The notes beneath the pieces were generated by a model. The model was not told the origin of the DNA, ran no database searches, and saw nothing but the letters and a program-made list of their open reading frames with translations. Made by a program: the position numbers and the translations under genes. A stretch of 64,000 bases of DNA from Madurella fahalii (lineage: Eukaryota > Ascomycota > Sordariomycetes > Sordariales): the NCBI GenBank assembly GCA_029876055.1, contig CM056874.1, forward strand, positions 6,386,001-6,450,000. The letters are read 5' to 3'. Below are positions 56,901 to 64,000 of this stretch, in pieces (position 1 is the stretch's first letter; each line of letters starts with the position of its first letter).

Positions 56901-58349
56901 TGGCGAAGCGGAGGACTAAATCAGGCAACTTCTGGCATTGCGATAAAATCTGACCGAGTCGCAGCTGCTCAAAGACTCCCATCCTGGAGCTACTCCTGAG
57001 CAAAACTGCATTTGCCATTTTGCAGGAAGCGGACACGCTCGAGGCATCGGATCGACGAAGATGGCTGGATGGGAAATACCGAGTCAGTATCCGCATCAGA
57101 TCCAAATCTATGTTCTCAGGAAGACCACATCAGTTGGAAACTTAAGGCGCTGTGGGAGTGGCAGTATCGCAACAGCCGACCCAGGCCGATTGCAGCACCT
57201 GGGATCTCCGCCATCTAGGCCAGCTGCATGGGATACGATGCTGCCATTGGTTCCTGCATCTTCTATCGAGATCGACGTAGAGTTCCTTTCCACCGGGTGC
57301 CTGAGGGCCCTGTAGGAATTTCCTGGGAAACGGCGGCGAAGTTGGTTGTTGCGTGTGGGTGTCATGGATGACGTCTTTTGGGGTCAATCCTTGCGGCACC
57401 TGCACAGCCCGGCCATCTTCAAGTACAGTACGTACCGTCATGTTACGACGCGTGGAAGGGAGGCCAGAACGGGTACTGATTTTCCCATGCCTCTTTACAG
57501 AAAGTATTCTATTCGTGTTCGCGGCGGCTTGTTGATCAACTGAACGAACCCGTTACATCCTTGAATCTTCGAGGAAACTGGCGGGTCGCCCCCTCCGTTT
57601 ACGTTAGCCAAGCGCTGAGGGGGGGAGGTGGCTAATTGGGTTAGGTTGAGTCCAAAAGAAGCTGTGGTGCAGTTGCACCGTCCATCAGTTGTGCAAAGCA
57701 TTAAACGCAGCCGTTGTCCCCCGGCGCACGGCGCGCACAATTTTGGGCGTCAGCAAACCTCCCTTTTGCCGCCAAGTTGAGTTAGGTTCTTGCGGCGTGG
57801 GGAAAGAAGAGATGGCGTCTTGAGCCAGGACACCAGGCAGTATCGGCATTCGGGGATTTTTGCGATCTTTCTCCGCTTCCTTATCCATCCACACCGGGTC
57901 GGGCCGAAGCTGACAAGACCACGCTCCACGATGTGCTTGGCAAGGTGTCAAACTCAGCCACTCGTTTGCTAGCAAGAAACAGCATTCCAACGCAGACCGG
58001 CATCTGATCAATAAATAAGTTCGTCATATTTGTGGCCTTAGACCTTCAACGTTAAAGCCGTTTTCATCCTCCGATGCAGAAAAAAGAACAAGAAAAACTC
58101 AGAATTGGTATCATGCTTTGCTGTGCCTGCCGTACCGTTGCCCAATGACCGGATCCGTTCCACCGTGAGAGTAACGCGCCAACTCCTCAACTCCCAAGCC
58201 ACCAGTAATGACTGTAATGCACCCCAATGCCAATTTTGGAACCCCCAAACATCATCCAGGGTATCAGATCAAACTCCTTTGCACTCCTCTTAACTCCATC
58301 TCCTTTTAAACGCAGCACCAGCGAGATCTTTGGGCCACAACTCCACTCG
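53993..58349. other. 4.4-kb gene-poor stretch
   Basis: I find no supported gene. Two leftward frames near 54502-54982 have protein-like pieces (for example MAHAIIRWIRDKYLRVALEI), but no domain and no reliable splice link. The 55150-55592 region carries frames on both strands. The frame at 57790-57972 is a probable shadow. No tRNA, repeats or transposon were found. Confidence 0.4.
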
Positions 58350-60294
58350 TCACCCATCATAAATGCGCCCCGGACCGTAGCGCCCATCGCCACGAACGGT
58401 TTCGAGTTCTATACTCTGGCCTTGGTCCTCTTTCTTCTCCAGATCCTCCTCCTCAGCAACAGCATTCCCTTCCCCCCCGAGCCTGGGACTCCTCGGGTAC
58501 TTCTCCACACTAACCGACCTGGTGACGTGTATCCTCAGATGCGCCCTCGGCGGCGCCCGCAACGAGCCCGACTCCAGCGGCGCCACCTCGTCCTCCAGGG
58601 CCCCGTGTCCCTCGCTACTACTCGCGCCCCCGCCGGTTGCACTCGCCGCGGTCCCGGACGAGACGCTGCACGTCTGTTGGGCTTCTAGGTCGAGGTGGTC
58701 GAGGTCGAGGTCGAGGTCGCCTGGTTTGAGGATGCCGAACTCGGCCGTGTGCCGGTCCCCGATACCCCCGAAGCCGCCGCCCCCGCCCTCGTATCTGTAC
58801 TTGTACTCGTGCACCAGCTGCGGCACGAGCACGCCGCTGCCCCTGCTCCCCCTGCTCTTGGTGCGCTCCGAGCCCGAAGCCTGGCTCTGCCGGCTCAAGT
58901 GCCGCGGAAGACTGTTGTTGCTGGCGCTGCCGCCGCCGCCGCTCTGGACAGGGCCGAACGATTGCCTCGAGCCTCGCAGGATGTTGCTGCCGTTGTTGCT
59001 GCTGCTGCCGGTCGCCGGGGTGATCCACTGCAGGCTCTGGGTGCGCACGCCCTTGCTGGGGAAGAGCCGCGGGAAGATGCGCTGGATGAAGGGCTTCAGG
59101 GTCATGATGCATGCGCACGAGATGGCGGCGTTGATTTCGATCGACGTCCAGAAGATCATGTTGGCGCTGGTGTAGGACGCGTCGAAGTTCATTTCGGTGA
59201 CGTCGACGAGGGCGACGAGGCGGACGCCGGAGAAGATGCAGACGCTATAGGCGGGAGGGAATGTTGGGTCAGTCAAGGATTGACGTGGAGTGGGGGATAT
59301 AGAGCTTTTTGACTCACGAGAAACCGAGCGCAAACACGCCGACGAGGGCGTATTTCTGTCTCCGGGGGAGTTTCAATGAGGAGAGGACAGGCATCTGTCG
59401 TATTCAGGGGTTAGAATGGGGGGAGTTTGGTTGTGGAAAGCTAGAACTCTTACTGGGAGCGCCATGACGACCAGGTCACTCGCGAGGTGAAGGCCCGCGT
59501 TTGCCCACCATAGGTTTACCGGCTGGCAATAGACGTAGGTCGTCCAGAACAGTCCCCAGTTCCAGAAAGCTTCTAGGGGTACGCATGCAGTGCAAACCGA
59601 CACAACGAACCATATCCCAGTTGCCACTACAATCACCAGGGTGACCTGGATTGCCTTCTTGATCCAGGTGAAAGTAAATATGCGCTTGTACAGCAAGAGG
59701 ATCGAGATCCTCGAGAATACGAGACTGAGGTTATAGAACAGAATGCCATACCAGGCAGCCTGCATCCGGGACCCACGTTAGCTCTGAGCCCGCTCGTTGC
59801 CGGGTAGATACTTTGAACGTACTCTTTCGAACGCTGGCAATGCAAAAATGTCCATCTCCCAAGCGTGTTTGCCCGCTCCGCGAGCCATCTCTATCACCGG
59901 TGTCAGTTCACCTACGCCATAGGCGGTTTGACGGATCGCCAATTTACATACGCTCAAGCGAACTAGCGGTAACACCGGCGGCGCAAAGCTGAGAGGAATG
60001 TCAGGTCTGGTATGTACACAATGCAGGCCCAGAAGGGAGGGGGGAGGCACATACAAGCGCCGGCAAAATGCACCAATCCGAGGCTCCGAGAACATGGTTG
60101 AGCCACCCCCTGGTATAGAATCGGAGCACCACAAAGGTCAAAGAGATCAGAAACGTAACTATGGCGCAGGCCGCGATGTCTGGTTGAAGGGACCTGCCGG
60201 CGTTGGGCGGGATGGGCGGCCAGAAGGAGCCGTTGGTCGGGGGTGTGAAGTTCCCGGTGAAGTTGAATTGTCCCCAGTCCGGGTCGGTCACCAT
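58350..60294 (-). CDS. fungal rhodopsin-domain (Pth11/SAT4-like) seven-helix membrane protein
   Basis: Six exons (60294-60055, 59988-59952, 59890-59823, 59759-59454, 59394-59318, 59244-58350) give 540 residues. All junctions keep phase, and four of the five donors are GTATGT, GTACGT, GTAAGA or GTGAGT. The N terminus has three NxT/S sites (NFTGNFTPPTNGSFW) and should face outside. Helices include IVTFLISLTFVVLRFYTRGW, then GILFYNLSLVFSRISILLLY, LVIVVATGIWFVVSVCTACV, LASDLVVMALPV and KYALVGVFALGFSVCIFSGV. The motif GKHAWEMDIFALP in the extracellular loop and YNLSLxFSRISILLLYKRIF are typical of the family. The C-terminal tail of about 230 residues is Ser/Gly-rich and cytosolic. Pth11-like members act as surface sensors; a ligand is not predictable. 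Confidence 0.9.
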
Positions 60295-62988
60295 CTTAGC
60301 CTACGCCTCACGCGATGAGGCGAGGATGGCGTTGTCAATCCGACTTCGTCGTGATCCCTCACTAACGTTCGAGGGCATGAGATTCCCCTTTGGCCCCAGA
60401 GTCGCAAATCTCGAGAAAGAAAGGAAGCTGGCTAGGAATGGTGGGAACATATACCGGCGGATCCCCGCAATCGTTTCCCGGCTTTTCAAGGGGTCAATGC
60501 GAGTGCTCATCTCCCGGCAGCGGGTCCCAGTTCCATCACCCACTGACGAACACCTACTGGTTACCCACAAGGTCGCAGACTAGATGGGCGGATCCGGGGT
60601 AAGGAGCATTTCATTCCTTGCTGTGCCAGCGGCCCCGCATCGGAAGCCTGCCGTTGACGGCTTGGCTTCGCATCTCGGTAGTGCGCTGGAGACGGGGGAC
60701 GGGAGGATGACCGTCACCCAAAGTCAGGTTTGGGACTTGAGCCCAGGGCAAACAGCATACTGCGTACATTTCCCGACCGACGTTGCGACCAGAGGTGGCA
60801 GTTTTCGGAGCTCGGTTGATTTGAATCCTTGAACCCTGCACCATTTTTGGCGTGAGGATGCGGGGAAGCTCTTGGAGAGCTGGTCATAAGAGAGCGGCTT
60901 GGATATATGAGGGTCCCGGAATCTGCCACGGATTGGCCAGATCTGAAGAGAAAGTTTGGTTCAGCACACAAAAGCAGGACCTATCCGTGTGCATTAACTG
61001 TACCGTGGTGCGCTCGATAGGTCCCCATGATCGGGAGCGGTCCATCGGAGAATACCAAAACGCTCGGGGCTGAGGGCTCAAGAAAGGGGCATTCGATGAA
61101 GACTTCAACTCTACACTAAACTCGTGCTATGCTGCGCACGTCTGGCGACTAGCTATCTACCGGGGACACCGAGGCCTTGACACCTGTCTCCGGGACCTCC
61201 GCAGCCTCCATGACTGGGGCATTGCACAGATTCGGGAAAGCGGCGAACAGGAGGTTGAGTCGGGTGGTGCAAATTTTTCGGAAGCGAGTGCGACGCAATC
61301 TGCTGATCTCGTACTACGGTAGGGACGCGCTAAGCCGCAATGAGGCTCCAAGCCTTCCTTCCGATTACCCAGCTTGAGACACCATCCCAGTCTTGGATTC
61401 TGCCGGGAACTCAAATATGTCAATCTTTGCATTTGGAGACCACCACGGCAGTTGTAGGTAGCGTTTGCATATGTATAGCGGGGATTACACGGATGCAAAA
61501 GTCGGTCAAGCAGGTTGAAGATGCTCGAGCCATCGTGAGATGCGAGATACATTAACGTAGATCTTGTAATTGCGGATGGGTGCCTGGCTAAGGCGCCTTG
61601 ACACCTATGTACTAGTGTACCATGGACTCTGCAATTCCCGTGATGATCCCGGCAATATTATTCGGGGCCGGCCCTAGCAACGCGACATCACACCGTCCGG
61701 GCTAAGTTCATTGTGGGCCCTCATTTGGCAATGCGCGTCAAGGAGCCGGGAAACTCGGTACCTTCCCCGTCTCTGTTTCCGGGCTCGGGTGACTCAGCCG
61801 ATCCGTGTCCCTCCAGCGGGGTGCGAAAAGACGTGAACCATATTGGCGTGTACGATGCAGTGTGTGCGTGTAGTGTAGTTAAACATCGGCTGCGCCACTG
61901 AGGCTGACAGCTCGGGTTGCACTGGAGGGCACGTACGATGGATGGGGGCCCGAAGCGCGAGTCGGTTCACACCAGGCCTTATCGATAAGACCTAGCCAAT
62001 CCACAAGCAGCTAGGGTCCGGCGCAAATCAGCTGTTCCGGTCGAATCAGCTCGGTCTGAAAATTCCGACCGCTGAAAGACGAACATGACCGATATATTGA
62101 ACGCCGCATGCGGTACGCAGGACGCACGAAGGAATAGACGCATCGAGGCGTCAGCTCGGCCATGTGGCATTCCGGTACTGCACGGGGCTTGCTCGCTCCA
62201 TTGCTCATGATTGGCTGTGCCTCCGAACCCCTGTGTCCACATCAACGCCAGCTCCAGCTTGTCGGGACCGGTGGCGCCATTCGGTCCCCGGCTGAGCACC
62301 TATCATTGGAGAGATTGCCTTGTCTGTCTTACGACTCCGATCAGCTGGGAGAGCAAAAGGTACAAACCCCCAGACTTTCGGAAGTACCATGATGTATACC
62401 TTACCCGTGCAGTGGGCGTCAAATGCGCCAAGCGGGCGCCAGCACGTGGGTTGTGATATCAGGAGGCGATAACTGTTTGTCCGCAGTGTGGGCTACTATG
62501 CCCAGGAAAGCATTCGGAAAGCTGAGCTCTCAGCGCAATCCAATGCGAGTAATCGAAAGACCGACATGGGATGAACTCTGCACATAACGTGGAGAATGAC
62601 GCTTGTTGCACGCTACACAGCGGGTAGGTAGAACCGAATCCGCTGGCTTGACGGTCAAGGTTGTGAGTATAGACGCTCGATAAGAATCAACCATGTATCC
62701 TGCATGATTTCCGCCCCTTATGCCGAATGACAATCCACTACATCGTAATCCTCAGCGCGCACGCGAAATATAACATAAGGCAAGCAGGTATGTACATGTA
62801 CAATAATTAGTTGACCCACAGTTAGGCCAATAGCGAAGCACCATACAAATCAAGTTTGACTCTTTGAACGACCGACATCAGTTGCAATGAAATAAAACAC
62901 ACTTCTTTATTAGAACGAGGACCTTTCCTTGCTTCCCAGATCAGCGTCCCACTGCATCAACCCGTCCCCAGATCAGAACGGACCAGCT
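60295..62988. other. 2.7-kb intergenic stretch
   Basis: Promoter side of the rhodopsin-domain gene. Frames of 60-131 codons only, without domains. Bases 62750-62920 are relatively AT-rich and precede the 3' end of the next gene. No RNA gene was identified. Confidence 0.45.
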
Positions 62989-63882
62989 CTAACCCGAACT
63001 TGGAAACCCGAGCCTTTCGGCCCTCGTCACTGCATCCTCCAGTCCAGCCTGCTGCCTCGCAATCGTCTCCCTCATCAACCCGATATTCGCCTGCAGCCGT
63101 TGTGTCTCCCGCTCTAGCGCCCCTCGTTCGTGGTCCAGCAGCATCAGGCGCCGCTGCGACATCTCCATGACCTCGGTCCTGCACCGCTCCCACGCCTCCC
63201 GCCTGATCCGCTCCGACGCAGCCCGCGGGTCGATTCCATGCGGGAGAACACCGCCCAGCCTGGTGCCGGGCCTATCGCCCGATGGGTTGGCCGACGCCGA
63301 GTCGGATTTGTGTCGCGCGTGACCTCGCGGTCTCGGCTTTGGTTCTGGCCTGGCCGGTTTCTTGGACGAAGCAGCCCTCGAGTCTTTGCCGCTCCCTCTC
63401 CCCTTGACCTTGGACGGGTGGTCTGGCGCAGGTAATCTGGCACCCGCGTCGAACGATGAGCTTGGTCGGCGCATGTCGGCCGGTCTTTGTGAGGAAGGGA
63501 TGGCCGAACCGAAGGATGCGAGTCCGTTTTCCGCCGAGGCTGTCCCTGTCAATATGGGAGATGGGATTTCGGACAGCGGGGACGGTAGCGGCTGGTTGCT
63601 GGGGCTCCAGGCGTCGTTTGAGGGCGGCCCTCCAGGGGAGATGGGCCAAATCGGTGGGTACGGCTCTAAGCTTGGGGATGCAGTAGCGGAGGGATCCCAC
63701 AAGGCCCCATTGTCTGTCCAACCCATTTCGTTTGATGTGTTGTCGAACAATGTGGGAGAGTCATACGGCATCAGAGACCCAGCCCCGGGCCACATGCCGC
63801 CGGGATTTGGGAGGGCATGGTGCTCGGGCTCGTTGGTCCATGGGATATACTCCAACCCGTTCTGGGGATATGGTTGATACAT
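62989..63882 (-). CDS. coiled-coil, bZIP-like nuclear protein of unknown function
   Basis: One exon of 297 codons from a true ATG (MYQPYPQNGLEYIPW). The first half is Pro/Ser/Asn-rich and disordered, typical of a fungal activation region. A Lys/Arg-rich stretch (residues about 155-195, with KKPARPEPKPRPRGHARHK) could serve nuclear import. The C-terminal 80 residues form a helix: ASERIRREAWERCRTEVMEM, then QRRLMLLDHERGALERETQR, then a continuing heptad region. The basic-then-heptad order resembles a bZIP, but the basic part lacks the N-x7-R/K core that defines the family. DNA binding is therefore doubtful, and dimerisation through the helix is likely. It could equally be a scaffold protein. 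Confidence 0.65.
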   Translation of the reverse strand: MYQPYPQNGLEYIPWTNEPEHHALPNPGGMWPGAGSLMPYDSPTLFDNTSNEMGWTDNGALWDPSATASPSLEPYPPIWPISPGGPPSNDAWSPSNQPLPSPLSEIPSPILTGTASAENGLASFGSAIPSSQRPADMRRPSSSFDAGARLPAPDHPSKVKGRGSGKDSRAASSKKPARPEPKPRPRGHARHKSDSASANPSGDRPGTRLGGVLPHGIDPRAASERIRREAWERCRTEVMEMSQRRLMLLDHERGALERETQRLQANIGLMRETIARQQAGLEDAVTRAERLGFPSSG

Positions 63883-64000
63883 CGGTGTCTAAGAGAACGG
63901 TTAACCTTGTCCAAGTCCATATGATCCGATGTTGCCAACTTCAAAAAGTATTTACATTTGTGTTTTCCATTGTGTGTCGTCGACTCTTGAAGATAATATT

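Noticed and set aside
1..64000. CRISPR arrays, insertion sequences, rRNA genes, retrotransposons
   Set aside because: No regularly spaced repeats, transposase, reverse transcriptase, long terminal repeats or 5S rRNA were seen on either strand. CRISPR is not expected in a eukaryote.

Overview
This window is nuclear DNA of a filamentous ascomycete, most likely a Sordariomycete. The evidence is many short spliceosomal introns (about 50-160 nt, CTAAC/CTGAC-type branch sites), CT-rich promoters, an intact nuclear tRNA-Asn(GUU) with internal A and B boxes, and fungus-restricted families (2EXR, DUF6594, Pth11/SAT4-like rhodopsin domain, DUF4360, ankyrin proteins). Gene models were built by hand from reading frames and splice sites. 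No database search was possible, so family names rest on recognised motifs.

Region 1 (1-12.5 kb) is a compact housekeeping block. It holds the tail of a gene cut by the left edge, a small mitochondrial-looking protein, a NEDD8-specific (SENP8/Den1) protease, the pre-ribosomal factor SLX9, the Urm1-activating enzyme UBA4, the mitochondrial import-motor subunit PAM17 and a chromodomain protein. These genes alternate in divergent and convergent pairs.

Region 2 (14-29.3 kb) is sparser. It holds a DapA-family aldolase, a small acidic protein, a 2EXR protein, a small Rossmann-fold protein, a Gln-rich orphan and a bHLH transcription factor whose first intron appears to be GC-AG.

Region 3 (29.3-43 kb) has long gene-free stretches. 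It also holds a protein with two tandem C2HC fingers fused to DUF3237, the tRNA gene, an MFS drug/polyamine-type transporter with one apparent frameshift, and a DUF6594 membrane protein with four CCAAT boxes in 10-bp tandem upstream.

Region 4 (44-51 kb) is the most unusual part. Two large genes point away from each other: an ankyrin protein with a C-terminal subtilisin-like (S8) protease domain, and a long ankyrin-repeat protein ending in a ZZ zinc finger. The pair resembles the protease and sensor modules of fungal NLR-type self/non-self systems. Both frames are interrupted several times, mostly by changes in homopolymer length, so they are either recently decayed genes or assembly errors.

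Region 5 (51-64 kb) holds a secreted DUF4360 protein, a six-exon rhodopsin-domain membrane protein and a coiled-coil, bZIP-like nuclear protein near the right edge, separated by long non-coding stretches.
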